A stretch of 64,000 bases of DNA from Blattamonas nauphoetae (lineage: Eukaryota > Preaxostyla > Oxymonadida), in NCBI GenBank assembly GCA_033064195.1, contig JARBJD010000068.1, forward strand, positions 62,001 through 126,000, read 5' to 3'. Numbering within the stretch: the stretch's first letter is position 1; every line of letters begins with the position of its first letter. A program made the position numbers and the translations under genes. Below the pieces are notes generated by a model. That model had not been told where the DNA came from. It worked only from the letters and a program-made list of their open reading frames with translations, and did not search any database. Shown piece after piece: positions 20,479 to 32,624 of the stretch.

Positions 20479-22275
20479 CAGGCTTCTGATTTGATCCCAC
20501 TGATCCCACGCTTTTTTTGATCCCACCTCATTTCTACCTTATAATTTCCTTTCATTTCACCATAGTTCATCATATCACTATCATATTATCCATAAATTCT
20601 TAAAATGAGACATAATTGTCCATAGAGTAGAAAAAGGAGATGACGATTCATGATCGATTCAAAGTCTGTCAAGCAACGATAGTGTTGTCACTTTGAGAGG
20701 AACAGAAGTAAGAAACACGACTTTTTCGTCCAATTCTATCTATCAAGGATGATTCGCCGATTTGTCTGTTGAGTCTCACCTCAGGATTCTAATTCGCGTC
20801 GCCTCCTCCCATCTACCAACTCCCGGTTCATTCAACGATGTGCAAGTCGCCACATTCTGACCCAGCACACCTCATCTCATTTCACTCGTTCAACCGTTCC
20901 GATTCACTCACTCAAATTGAAGACGGATCTTTCCGTCGTGTTCCCGAAATGAATCGGGATCAAATCTGTTGATATCGTACATACAAGAATTCCAGTATCG
21001 TCAGGCTGGTGGAGCTATCACAGTGGTAAGCTATATGTTCGCCCCTTCGAAAGCTGCAAACCACGACAATCACAGATCATCGTCGACACCTGAATCTCGG
21101 GGTCTATGGTTCGAATGGGTCCGTCTTGGACTCTGTTCTCCTTTCACTGCATGGATCAGACGCCAAAGACTGCCATTCATTTTCATTCCCCGACTTTGTG
21201 ATAATGAAGGATCTAGATTCTCAGAACAATGAATCGAGGAATGGAAACACAACACTTTTCACATTTCTAAATTCCAAACCATCAATATTGATGCCACAAT
21301 TCTCAATGGATTGTGGATGGCATCACCCTGACTCCTTCTCTGCCCAACACATCTTCGGCAAATCTTATTGAAAGACGAGCTAAAATCATAAACAAATGAT
21401 CTCAACGGCGGCTACAATATATGGATGTGGTAATTTTTAGTCTCTTTCGCTTTCAGACGAAGAAATCCATTCCCAGAAGGGGTCGAATCTCTCCCAACAC
21501 GATAGATTGCTCCAGTTGTCGAATACAGAGATTCAACACCGTCAATATCAGATTCACACTGTCTTGATTTCAAATCAACGAGTGTCAAGTTCGATAATGC
21601 TGCTGGATCTCGAGATATGGCACTGCAGACTCACCTGGACCAGTTAGCCTCATCGGAACCTCTCTTGGATCCCTCCAGCTCACCTCGTGCATCTTCCGCA
21701 CCATTTCACCGAGCGCCCTCACTCGACCAAGAACAAGTCCACTAATGCCAGACTAGACAACGAAGATCTCCAACGCAACACTCTCTGATGTACAAGTCAT
21801 ATTGTACCGATCCATATTCGACGATATTCATGAAAACAGCGAGGTTCATGTTTGTTTCTCCACATTTCTGCGGAATATTCACGCCAAAGCTGAGGGATAC
21901 AAGACAGAGTCCACCATATGACAACCATCAGAAACCGGTCAAATCGACACGCTCTGCCTCGCATACGTCAAACTTGTTGTGAATAGGAAAACATCTCCTT
22001 TCGGTTTTCAGAGCTGGACGCCAATGAATGTCCTGTCTGAGTTTCTCCGCATCGATGGACCAGGTGTCATCGCTCTGCTGACGTCTCGTCCACCATCGAT
22101 CTCCCGAATGATGAAGTTTCGATCACAAACGCTGGTCTGATTGATCGCTTCAACTCTCTCGCCTACCTCACATCATCTGCCAATGCGATCCTCTTCTCCG
22201 GTGAATCCAACCGCTGCCAGAAGATGCAAACTCGTCTGCTGCATCGCCAACTGTCAGAACATGGCGTAAGAAAGG
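20479..22275. other. Decayed region, traces of beta-helix-type coding
   Basis: There is no intact gene. Short patches around 21200-21330 and 21480-21640 read like degraded beta-helix repeats (for example NIDATILNGL). The patch 22080-22275 reads LPNDEVSITNAGLIDRFN and may be the left end of the InsP3-receptor-like remnant that follows. Many stops occur in all frames. Confidence 0.35.
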
Positions 22276-24193
22276 GTGGATGGCGTAGTATTGTGTACGG
22301 ATGACAAGTCGTGGATGTTGGAAGAAGCATTGCCAGCACTCTCGTCAGGCAGATATCGCAACACCATGTTTCACAGTTTCACCCCACTACCCACGACCAC
22401 GCTTCCCAACAATCCAACCCATCGTCTTCGTCATCTCTGTCAGGAGCCCCCAAACTGACGATACGTTCGAGCCTCCCTCCTTCCACAGCAGATTCTTCAT
22501 CCCACCCAAACACATCGTCCAGTCTCACTTCAGCGTGCAGATTCCGTCACTCCTTTCTCATGCCATCAAAACATTCCTGACACACCGGGAAATAGCAGCC
22601 TCTTCGACTCACTGGACACATACCTCACAGCACTCTCCCTCTCCGCCTCGCAATACCAGGAGGAGTCCTTCTTCACGTTTGTTGTGGATGTCATTCCTTT
22701 CCTTTCGACTCAACCAATCACACACAACATCCCGGCCTCTCTCTTCTTCTTGTCTCTCCTCAGAACTCCCACCTTCCGCAACGCCATCGCACAAGATTCC
22801 ATCTCTCGACTGGTCGATGATTCCATCAGCGTCGCAAAGGATAGAGAGAAGGAAGCAGATAATCCAAACCAACGTCTTCCTGTCGTTGGTCTTGACAGCA
22901 CTGGTGACGCTGGTTGGAGGATCAAACTGCCGCAACTCGTCTCTCATCATTGAATCCGACGGATTGAAAGTGTTGGGAGCGATCCTTCTCTCGATGGACA
23001 GTCGCTGGAACCGCGAACACCAAAATGGACACAAAGATCAGACAAAAAATGAAACGAGTTGAGCTCGCGTGCCTGCGAGACAACCTCGTGATCGATGCTG
23101 TCCGAGGAAGGGTCAGAAACGACTCACTCCTGCTGGACGGCATCCTCGTCCACTTCCAGACGTATCAGAACCTCCTCGCAGACAACGTGGAAGGGGGACA
23201 GACCGATTACGACCGCCAAGCCCAGCGACTGTTCCACGGAAATGCGCAGAGCCTCTTCCGCCTGTCTGTGACCATCGGTCCGGAAGCGACGACACAATCT
23301 CAGAAGAAGCTGCGACAGGCGATGGAGTCGAACGAGAGTGCGAGCAGGCCGTTCTTGACAGGATTCTACTTTCCAAAGAAGCCGAACGTCTCATTCGATT
23401 CGGATCTCCCTCTCTTAACGCGCCTCTCTGATCAGATCAGACAACCATCACAACGTGGAACCTCGAAGACCCGGAACGAAGCAATATCATGTTCGACTCG
23501 TTCAAAAGACAAGGCGACGCAGAAAACAAGACCGACGAATTCATCCTCCGAACACACTTCATCGTCGCAGAGTTCAACCAACACGACCCGGCTTTCGTCG
23601 CCCTCCTCCATCGCGTCATTTGGTACATTGCGATCATCCAGTTCGTCTGGCTTGTGTCGCGCATCCTTGTCTACGTCTTCTGCGATTCCATCAAGGAAGT
23701 GACGTTCTGAATTCACAAACTCCGAAAAGACTCCCTCGACGAGTCGATCGACACGAAAGCGATGAGCTATTCGAAACGCATGAAAAAAAACATGAGACGC
23801 GTCGACCACACAATCAACCGCTTTCTGCGATGTGTGGTGACGAAGTACCTCCTCATCTACATCTACCTTGTGACGTTCTCCATCCTCGGCCTCCTCATCG
23901 ACGTGCGCTTCTCCTGCATTCTCTTCTTCGAAGTGCTGACAAAGACATCTACAATGACGTTCCTCATCGACGCGTTCGCACGGAACATCAAGCTCTTCTC
24001 GATCTTGCTGTACATCCTCATCATCGTCCTCTTCATCATCGCCTCTGCAATCTACAATAACCCTCGCTGGAGAGTGAAGTTTGTCGACGAGTACACCATA
24101 CAAGTTTGGACAATCGGGGAAGACTCTCCCAACCACACTCTTGGCCATCGAAGGGAGATTCATTTCATCCGTGTTCATCTCATTGAAGTTTGA
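22276..24193 (+). pseudogene. InsP3-receptor/ryanodine-type calcium channel remnant (C-terminal part)
   Basis: Coding sequence is recognisable but passes through several frames. At 22570-22950 a helical stretch includes FFTFVVDVIPFLSTQ; 23025-23380 reads RVELACLRDNLVIDAVRG, like the RIH-associated region. From about 23390 to 24193 one frame holds ENKTDEFILRTHFIVAEF, then VIWYIAIIQFVWLVSRIL, and then a membrane-rich block (YLLIYIYLVTFSILGLLIDV, SILLYILIIVLFIIASAIY), as in the channel domain. That frame is cut by TGA codons near 23430 and 23708. The C-terminal pore helix and tail of a full receptor are absent. An AATAAA lies at 24222. The family call rests on layout and is moderate. Confidence 0.5.
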
Positions 24194-24239
24194 TTCTGAA
24201 CTCAATTGTGAAATGAATGTCAAATAAAGTTAAAAAACA

Positions 24240-26469
24240 TTAGAATGAGGACCGTTGAACTTTTGATGACGAGGGGGTGAGAAAAGGGTTGCCTGGGATA
24301 GGAGTTGATTCTCTTCTTTTAACTTTCATCACATTTCCAGCGTTCAATTCGTTCATCAGTCGTTCAAGTTGTTGATTGGACAGAAGGACGGGAGCATTGT
24401 GCGCAATGCGGGCTAGTAATTCCAGATGATTCGTAGTTAGCAAGCTGCGTTCCTTACGTTTGATATAGTGCACTAACGAGAACTCCCTTTCAGTGGCAAC
24501 TGAAGTTGCCATAATTGTGCTCGAAACGCGTACAAGTGGAATGATGGCTGTGAGGGTCTGGAACCGTGGATGCGAAAGAATAGCATCGATGATTCCAGTC
24601 GAGGAATAGGGAATGCCACTGAACTCGAGTTGATAGATGGATTTGAGGCAATGCCAGTGGATTAGTAGATGTCTTTGTAGGAGTGTCGGAACGAGATGAG
24701 AAAATAGATTTGCAAAATTCATCAGCGCCATATCTGTGTCGTGTGTGTTCTCCCGCATCAAATTGTCATGAGTGAATAAATCGTGACCATCGAGACTCGA
24801 CCTGTTAGCAAAACGATGTTCGAGGTTTGTAGCTAAAATTTGAGCCCATTCGACGAATTCATCAGCTACAATCGATATGAATGGTAGACACTGTTCATAC
24901 GAGAAGCTTGAGATGATTGATGAAAGATGTGCCTCCACATCTGTCTTTGAAGTGTTTAAACAGCGATCTCTGAGTCTTCCAATGCATTCAGAGGATTCAC
25001 AGACAGTTAGTGAGTCCGACTGCAACTCTTTGTTCGTCTGGTCAGCCCAGGACAACAAATGCGAGAGTGCCCCCATTCGAAGCAGATTTGTTGGATCTGT
25101 CAGACACTCCACCATAGATTCGGCGAGGGATCCAGGCGCCGATTGAAGAACAGTTGAGATACTGTCAGCATATTCAAATGATTGTTTGATGGTTTTTGCA
25201 CAGGTAGACCATCTCACTTGGATTGGTTTGGATAGTTTTTGTATCGTACGCTTTCTTTTTTCGCTGTTCATTGGCAAATTGTCTTTTTCGTCCCGGATTC
25301 TTTGTGATCAAATTGATTATTGTTGCTGCGTTATGGATCAGAGTTGCTGTTATTGTGTCATCAGGAACTTGAAATGAGTACTTCAGAGCAAGTTGCAGAT
25401 TGTGCGCATCGCATTTGTGATGGAGGATATTTTTGTTATCTTTCTCTAACTCGCCCAGAAAGCCGTGATTTGTCCCAGTCATCGCCGGGTCTCCGTCAGT
25501 TGCGACGGAGACGACTTGCTTCATCGATATCTTTTGATCCTCCATGATTCGCCGAAATTTTAAGTAGATTTGCTTTCCGCTCGTGCCTTCGTCCATTTCA
25601 GCAAGTCCCACAAGGATTACGCGAGGGATGTGGCTTTCGGTGAGAAAACGGAGGTTAACGCAGAGGACGGAGATTGTAGATACGTCAGTCGAAATATCAA
25701 GACTGAGAGATAGTGGGGTCATGGGTGAGATTAACTGATACAAATCGGCGGTATAAGTCCTGTCAATAATGCCGGCCAACTTCCAAAAGCGGGCATAATC
25801 TGAATCGTCCTCAATTGAGATGTATTCCTCGTTATCAACAGAATTGAGGACATTTGTTAAGGATTTGAAGTCATTGATAGAATTGTGACGGTGGCAGATT
25901 TGATTTACGGCTCTGAATTGATTTTTGTTGTGTTTTGAATGTCCTTGAGGATTGCCTGTGGTAAGAGTCTTTTCTCGAAGTTCTTTGTCTTGAAGCCACA
26001 GCTGAACGGCTCGGAGATGTGTTTCAGTTTTGACATGATTCGTTAGGCTCTTTTCCCGGTAAGGTCTTGACTGTGTTTTGACGTATTCATCTCGGGTTTT
26101 TGGTAAGTGGTTACTGTGAGCGTTGCAGATTCGACATATGATTCCCCCGTCCTGTTTGACAAATACGGAAGCATCGTCAACGAAGATGCATTCCTTTCGA
26201 AGGATCCATCTGGAGAACTTCTTTTGCACTTCGATTTCTATTTCTTCGGGTGTTTTTTCATACTTGGCAACTTCAATCGCGTGTGAAGTACTGTTAGGCT
26301 CACCAGGTCTTCCAGTTGAGCGTTCTCCGCTGAGATCCACGTCGGAATCCAGAACATTGTCATCCAACCACGGCGGCAACTCGCGATGACGAGAAGCCTG
26401 CTCTTTGACGAGTTTGGAGAACATAGAGAGTGTAGGTTGTGTGAGACGACAGTTCTGACGTTGAGACAT
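24240..26469 (-). mobile_element. hAT-family DNA transposon, transposase in two frames
   Basis: The coding region starts at the ATG at 26469 and ends at 24240. An N-terminal zinc-finger-like CRIC...H....H (BED/TTF type) comes first. The catalytic region follows with LSLDISTDVSTISVL and the CDAHNLQLAL insertion motif, then RWSTCAKTI. The C-terminal dimerisation block reads SSTIMATSVATEREFS...L..L. The reading frame slips once, by one base, in an A-rich run at about 25255-25265; otherwise about 740 codons are open. I could not find terminal inverted repeats or an 8-bp target duplication, so the element ends are not placed. It is probably a recently inactivated copy, or a sequencing slip. Confidence 0.8.
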
Positions 26470-27163
26470 CGAAATTTGAAGTAAACTGCTCCAGATCAAC
26501 TCAAAATTAGTTCATTTACCATCAGAAACTAAACAATTTGTCAATGTTTGTGAGTTGAAGAAATACTAAACAATCATCTACACAATAATGAGGTCGTCCT
26601 TACATCGACGTTACAACTTTACCATCTCAATCGCGTGATTGAAGTGAGACGTTTGTGTTTCAGTGTGAGGAAGGCTGAGGAAGGACGAGAGAATGAAGAC
26701 GAACAGAGACAGACACACCGCCTCTTCCGCTCGATCGCTGTGGTCGAACCAGACATCGCCGTTGAAGGCAACGTCGGGCTGGTCAGGAAAGGGCGAGGAG
26801 AGGCCAGCAGAGGCCAGAACGGGGTGGCGGGGTTGGGGTTGGGAGGAGCGAGTGACCTGAGCGCTTGTTCATCTGCTTCCGAAGCAGTATGGTCTGGCCG
26901 AGGAGGGGAGAGGGGTTGTAGATGGCGTCACACTCGTTGTGGGTGTCGCCCTGGTTGTGGAAGGGGAGTGGGGCGGTGTGATGAGAATGTTGGTCCATTG
27001 GAACCATCTCCACACTGTCCGGGGAAGATGAATGTGATGTGGGTGAACGGTTGGGCTTCTGTCGAGGGGTGAGTTGGCCTGCGGTGAGTGTTCGTCTGTT
27101 TGCATGAATATGGCAGATATGAATGTCAGAAAAGGACAAAGACACACGGAGCCCAGACAATGC
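26470..27163. other. Spacer between hAT and the next gene
   Basis: A leftward open stretch (27160-26783) is rich in Pro, His and Ser but lacks an ATG near its start; it could be an extra 3' exon of the gene on its right. The rest shows nothing I can name. Confidence 0.3.
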
Positions 27164-29059
27164 TCATTGTGTGTGGAAGTTGACGAGCGAGTGGTCTTTC
27201 ATATCTGTGGAGGGAGAGAATCTCAACACGAGAATGTTTGTTGGGAAGCATACCTAAGATGACATAACGAAAAGAGTGTAAGCAATATGATGAGAAAGCA
27301 AACCATACAGCTATACAGACATCTTTGGGGAGATTCCTGATATATTGTTGTTGGACCTTGTTGATGAAAAAATGACAGGTTCTTGTGGATGATCGACTGT
27401 CCTGATTCTGTCCGGTTGTGTTTTGGCTTGACCTTGGTGAAGAAGAGGCCTGGGGACAGGAACGAGAGGAGTGTCAGCGTTGACTCGATCCCATTGTTTG
27501 TCTGGTCCATGTTGTTCTGGTATCCAGAATCGTTGAAGAATTGCTCAAAATCGTTCATGTCGAGCGTGAGTGCAATCAGAAGCTTTCGATTCACTGTAAT
27601 TCTCTGAATTTGTTCCAAATATGTCTTTAGTTGTGTAATGAGACTCTGTGTTGTTTGTTTCTCAGCGAACTGCTGTTGTTTCCGGCTGGTCTCGACGTAT
27701 GGTGATTGCTGAGGGCGCAGAGTGGAATCATAACTCACACGAGTGTTCAGTGACAGAATGTTGTATTGTGGTTTGCGAACAGCGGCGACGACAGGTTTCA
27801 ACAGAGAAAGTTGGGGCTGTGGGCGAGTATGCTCGAAGTAAGAGTCCGGTTTGTAGCTGCTGCCGGCGATGATGTCTGAGTGGAGGTCACGAGAAGTTGA
27901 TCCTTCGAAAGTTGGAGGCTAGTTCAATGGAGTCACTGCAGATGGATGCCCTGAAACGAGAGATTGAGTTGATTCACCTGTCGGGGCTGGCGGAGTTGAG
28001 AATGTGCTCAGATGAGAGTGTGGCTGAACTGAGCGGGACACGGTTGATGGTTGGACAGAGAGCAGAGAGACACTTATGAGATGTGCCCATTGGAGTTGTT
28101 CCGGGATAGAACGAGGGGTGTGCGGCTTGTGGTGTTGTGCCTGGGAATGCTGACAATGACGATGACTGAGTGGAGGGCTGAGGGACGCCTGAGAACAGTT
28201 CGTGTAACGGCTGCTGATCCAGCTGGACTGGTTGCAGTGCTGATGCGTTTTGTCGCATTCTCGTTGTCTCTTCGTCAACTCTTCCTGCTTCGTTCAGTTT
28301 CTGGACACCGAAATCGAGTTCAACGACCTTTGACAGACGCTTCGTTGGTACTGGCTTCAGAGAGAGTGTATGTTTTGAGGGAATCATCTTGGTTGATGAA
28401 GTCGGCAAAGAAGAGGAAGTTAGTGTGGTGATCTCAGTCATTGGGAGATACCATGCCTCCTTCAGACGAACATTCAGGACACCATACTCATTCATAAAGT
28501 CGTCGTGGAGGATGAATGGATACGAGCCTCTGAAAGTCGAGTGCATGCGAGCTTGGATGATGGGAGCATGCCACACGGACATGTCTGACAGGTGCCAACG
28601 AAGGAGCCAACATAATTTGGAGCGACTGAGTTCTTTTTGGAGAGGGATGTTGGCTGATGGGCGAAGATCTGGTTGAAGACAGACCAGATCGGTACACGAC
28701 CAGAAATCTGCGACAGGATGAGGGGTTGGGATTTGCGATGAGAATGACTGGCGGAGACGTGGGGGAAGAAGGCAACGAGGAGGGACGGTTTGGAGGACCA
28801 GACACTGTCGAGCGATCGGTGGGGACGCAGAGAGTGGGGCCTTCCACACCTGGGAGAGGGTTGGATATGTGGATGATCATATCATTCGTGTCGGCCACCG
28901 ACGGCTGTGTGGGTTTCATGAAGTCAGGGGTTGAGAACGACGAGAAAGGCTGTGAGAAGGAACTCGCTGGTTTTGGATCTTTCTTGCCAGACCCAGTTTC
29001 TATCACTGTTTGAATGATTGGGTCTTCGTTCAGAGCAGTTGAGAGTGTTTCCCAGCTTC
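27164..29059 (-). CDS. Five-exon hypothetical gene, 5' end cut off at the DIRS boundary
   Basis: Reading leftward, the exons are 29059-28715, 28668-27978, 27950-27891, 27859-27304 and 27253-27164 (TGA). The introns are 46, 27, 31 and 50 nt, all GT-AG. Every junction keeps the frame, giving about 580 residues. The product is Ser/Pro-rich with one folded-looking stretch: KELSRSKLCWLLRWHLSDM, then FRGSYPFILHDDFMNEYG and NVRLKEAWYLPM. A later segment reads SLITQLKTYLEQIQRI. I do not recognise the family. The first exon runs without a start straight into DIRS copy B at 29060, so the 5' part is lost and the gene is probably dead. Confidence 0.6.
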
Positions 29060-29808
29060 CGAGGCTTCTTCCTTGCAATCAGTCGCTGCATTGAGCGGAG
29101 AGCTGTCTTCTCTTGAGCAAGACATGGATGAAAGAGCTGCAAGCTTGCTTTGACGTTCGTGACGAGCTGAGGTGGAGAAGTAGGAGCGTCTCTGAAACGT
29201 GCCTCGAGGTAGAGTGCAAACTCCGAAAGGATCTTCTGGATGTTGGTATCCCGATTGATCAGGAAGGGTTCTGAGTAATCTTTCTCTCCACAGAAGGACT
29301 CGAAAAGAGTCCAAGCTCGTTTCCATCTGCTCTGCGACTTGTATCGCCCCTCTTCCAACTGGATCAGGGCCTCCTCCCAATTGTCCGCCTTGCAGAGTCT
29401 CCTGAAGAACGGAGAGGGAGGATCGCCGATCACTCGAGGAGAGTGGCTAATATCTGCCCCGGAGGGAGTTTCAGATCTTCGAGTAGAGTGTCGAGAGCCG
29501 CCATCTGGGTGTATTCCCCCAATTCCATCTGCTTGCAGTTCAGTTGACCAAGAAGAGTTGACCAAGGTTGGCCCTTCCACGAAGGGGTGATCAGGACAGA
29601 CCGTCGAGGCCTCTGAGTGAGCAGCTTCCTCACTACCTTCACGATCAGGAGAATGGGGGGGTGAATCAGAAGATCTGTCATCTCTGACCAATTTAGGAAC
29701 ATCACCCCCCTTCCAGCTCCTGCGTCTTCCTCGGAGAGAGAGAAGAACGCTTCGCATTGTCTGTTCTTGGCGCTCGCGAACATGTCCGTCCGTGGAACGA
29801 AGTTCCAT
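29060..29808 (-). mobile_element. DIRS copy B: tyrosine recombinase, N-terminal part only
   Basis: This matches the first part of the copy A recombinase and then ends at the junction with host exon sequence. The catalytic half is absent. Confidence 0.75.
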
Positions 29809-31292
29809 TCGACTCGGAGTTTTTCCATTGCTTGTGGGAGAAGATGATATTCGCCATGAGGCGGGAGGCGAGATAGCGCGTCCGAGATCCCGTTCGCTTT
29901 GCCTGGGAGATGATGGATTGAAGAGAGGCGGAAATTGAGGCGTTTGAATGTTTCCAGTACAGTTCTGGTAATGTGTAGGAGTGGCTGGCCGGCTCGTTGT
30001 CTTCGAAGATTGTGGACTGTCGCGGTGTTGTCCGAGAGGAAGGAGACGGATTCGACTTGGGCTGACCTGAGATGAGGAGTCGCTGCGAGGAGGGCCTGAC
30101 GAACAGCGGCTGTCTCTTTCCAGTTGCTTGTCTGGCTGCGATCCTTGTCGCCCCAGAGACCGTGGAAGTAGACAGTTGAGCCCTTCATCTGGAGAATCGC
30201 GCCCCAGCCCGTGGGACTGGCGTCCGTTGTAATCAGGGCTTGTGCTTCGGTTGGTCTGAAGGAGAGCGGTAGGTTGTGTTTCAGTCTCCGTTTCCAGAAT
30301 TGCGTCTCTCCCAAGAGTTGGGGATTCAGTTGAACTCGTCCCTCCAACCGTACCTCCTGACCGCAGTCGAGAGAAAGGAGTGGTGCCGTCTGAGATACAG
30401 GCTCGCCTCCGGAATTGAGATCCGCAAGAAGTTGAGGGAGCCGATTAAGCCCGCAAGGCGTTTGACTGGGGTCTCCTCTCTGTTCAGGCACAGCTTCGTG
30501 TGCGACTTGAGGTTGCTGCGAATGTTTCTGCGTCTCGAATCTGTCAGTCTGACCGTCTGCGTTGAAGAGTTGATCGCCCAACCCAAGAATTCCACCTCTT
30601 GGCTGGGCTGGAGTCGGCATTTGCTCTCTGATATCACAAACCCAAGCTCGCGGAGTCTGCTGACTGCCCGTTCTGTCTTCGTGCTGGCCTCTTCCTTGGT
30701 ATCGCTGATCAAGAGCAGGTCGTCCAAATAGAAGACGATTGAGATATTCAGCTCCGTTCGGAGCGCTTTGACTGCCAGCTTCATTGTATCTGAGAAGGTG
30801 TGAGGCGCTGTTGCCAGGCCGAAGGGGAGGGCGTTGAATTGGTATGTCTTGCCCTGAAACTGGAAACAGAGGTACTTCCTTAGCGGTTCGGCGAGGTGTA
30901 TGTGAAGATAGGCAGACTGGATGTCCACCGTTGTCAGCCAAGCTCCCTCCCTGATCAAGGGAAAGGCCGATTGCACACTCTCCATCTTGAAGTGTGTCGT
31001 CCGGATCTCCCGGTTTAGTCTGGAAGCATCGATGATCTTGCGATGCTTCCCTCCCTTCTTTCCGACCAAGAAGGTCGGGAGAATGAGGACTGCCGCTGAG
31101 GGAGGTATCTCCGAAACCGCCCCGATCTTCACCTCCTCTGCAAGTAGCTGAGCATACACTTCCATCTGTTGAGGGCTGCCGCGGAATGGGAGGGCCGGTT
31201 TGAGTTGCCGGAGTCGGTCGGGCGACTCCGGTTCCTTCCATTCCCAGCAGGCGCCAGATGCTATTAAAGTCTTCCCACCAATACTCTCCCAC
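29430..31292 (-). mobile_element. DIRS copy B: reverse transcriptase and RNase H region
   Basis: It carries the same YLDD reverse transcriptase and RNase H motifs as copy A, again in different frames. Confidence 0.8.
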
Positions 31293-31338
31293 AGTGGGAG
31301 CCTGTCTGCCAGTCTCCCTGTTATCTTCGTGTCCGCGA

Positions 31339-32538
31339 CTAGTTGCCCCCGAACCTGCCGTTCCTGTTGTTCGGGTTCCGTCCGTTGTATTTTCCGGGGG
31401 GACGGCGGAACCCCCCTCTGGATGAGAAACTGGACCCAGTGTTCAGATGCGCGACAACTGTTGGGGCGACCATCTGTGTCGCATGATCCAGGTTCGTGGC
31501 AGCGAGTTGGAATGGTTGTGGAGGTGCTACGAGGAGATTTTCTGCCACCTCCGCCGGTCGTGGAATGTCCATTGCTGTAGCCATTGCTCTGAGGTCTGAT
31601 TGGAATACATAGCGCGCGTGGTGGGAGCGGGAAGCTGCGTCTGCTGTGTTAAGCATCACGTCAAGGATCTTGGGGAGGATCGCCGAGTTTCCGAGTCTGG
31701 ACACTGCTTGGTAGACATCACCCAAGAGAGCGACGGAAACAAGAGCTGACTGCGTTGCCATTTTCAATAAATGATCTTGTAGGCCATGTGGGTCTGTAAC
31801 AGGTGAGATTGTAGCTGCAAATTGGGCTTGTACGCCGAGGATCGTCTGCCATCGTTGCGAATCCCTGAACAGCTCGTCACGCAGCTGCGGGGCCAAAATA
31901 ACATTTGTCCAGTCTCCAGTGAATTTTGGGTGCCTTCTCTTTAACTTCTGTTTGAATAAACGAGCTGGGTCTGGGGACGGGTGATAATCTGAAGACGTGG
32001 TGTCGAAATCGTAATATGATGAGGAATCCGATGGTATTGTGATTGTCGGTATTGGCTTGCTGCTTGCTTTCTCAGCCTTCTTTCTTCGTTTCGCTTCCGC
32101 GTTGAGCTGGGCGATGGCGAAATCTCGCGCTTTCGCCCTTCTTGTTTTCTTGCGTCTACTGCGCTCGCCCGAAGAATTGCCGCGAGAAGGTGATCGGATA
32201 TGTTGCGGGGATGTCAGGTCTTCGACAGATGACTCTGAAGATGAATCTGAAGACGAATCTGTGTCTGATTCTGATCGCGCTTCCGGGCGTTGCCGCTTCA
32301 CCTTCTTGATTGGACTCAAAGGCTGCTGGAGGGGGGCAGCTGTCTGAGCCTGCTGAAGCGTCGGTGAGAGGACCAAAGCCGGTTGAGGTGGTTGAATGTC
32401 CTCTTTCCTGTCAGCGGAAACGATCGATGGATGCGCCTCCACTAAGCCCGAATATATGAGATCGATCACGTCCCGAGGAATAGAAGGCAACGGGGCGGAC
32501 GAAGAAGGTATTGAATTCTCAGAAGTGTTATCTGACAT
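31339..32538 (-). mobile_element. DIRS copy B: Gag-like region
   Basis: About 400 codons. A Ser/Pro/acidic N-terminus is followed by a Ser/Arg-rich stretch, a helical middle (RLFKQKLKRRHPKFTGDW), and a Gly/Arg/Asn-rich end of nucleic-acid-binding type. It lies just inside the terminal repeat. Confidence 0.75.
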
Positions 32539-32624
32539 AAGATCAATTTAGACCGAAGCCCATTACAGACCACATCTCGCTGGAAGGAACCGAGGTTTGG
32601 GATGCACCTACCGGAGGGGCGGTG

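Larger units (their letters stand above)
29060..32624 (-). mobile_element. DIRS-like retroelement, copy B (broken)
   Basis: This is a fossil copy read leftward. It keeps its upstream terminal repeat (about 32540-32624, containing ACCGAAGCCCATTACAGACC and GGTTTGGGATGCACC). It has a full-length Gag-like region and the RT/RNase H region, but the tyrosine recombinase and downstream end are cut at 29060, where a host exon is joined. It shares about 3.2 kb with copy A (17275-20478 matched to 29060-32261) with only a handful of differences, so it is very young. It is broken at one end. Confidence 0.85.

Noticed and set aside
23420-23715. TGA read as an amino acid (alternative genetic code)
   Set aside because: TGA ends many clean genes in the window, and the interrupted gene is also frame-shifted elsewhere, so decay is simpler.
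26635-27072. Rightward Gly/Arg-rich frame of 145 codons
   Set aside because: It reads as low-complexity shadow. The opposite strand is more protein-like and adjoins a spliced leftward gene.
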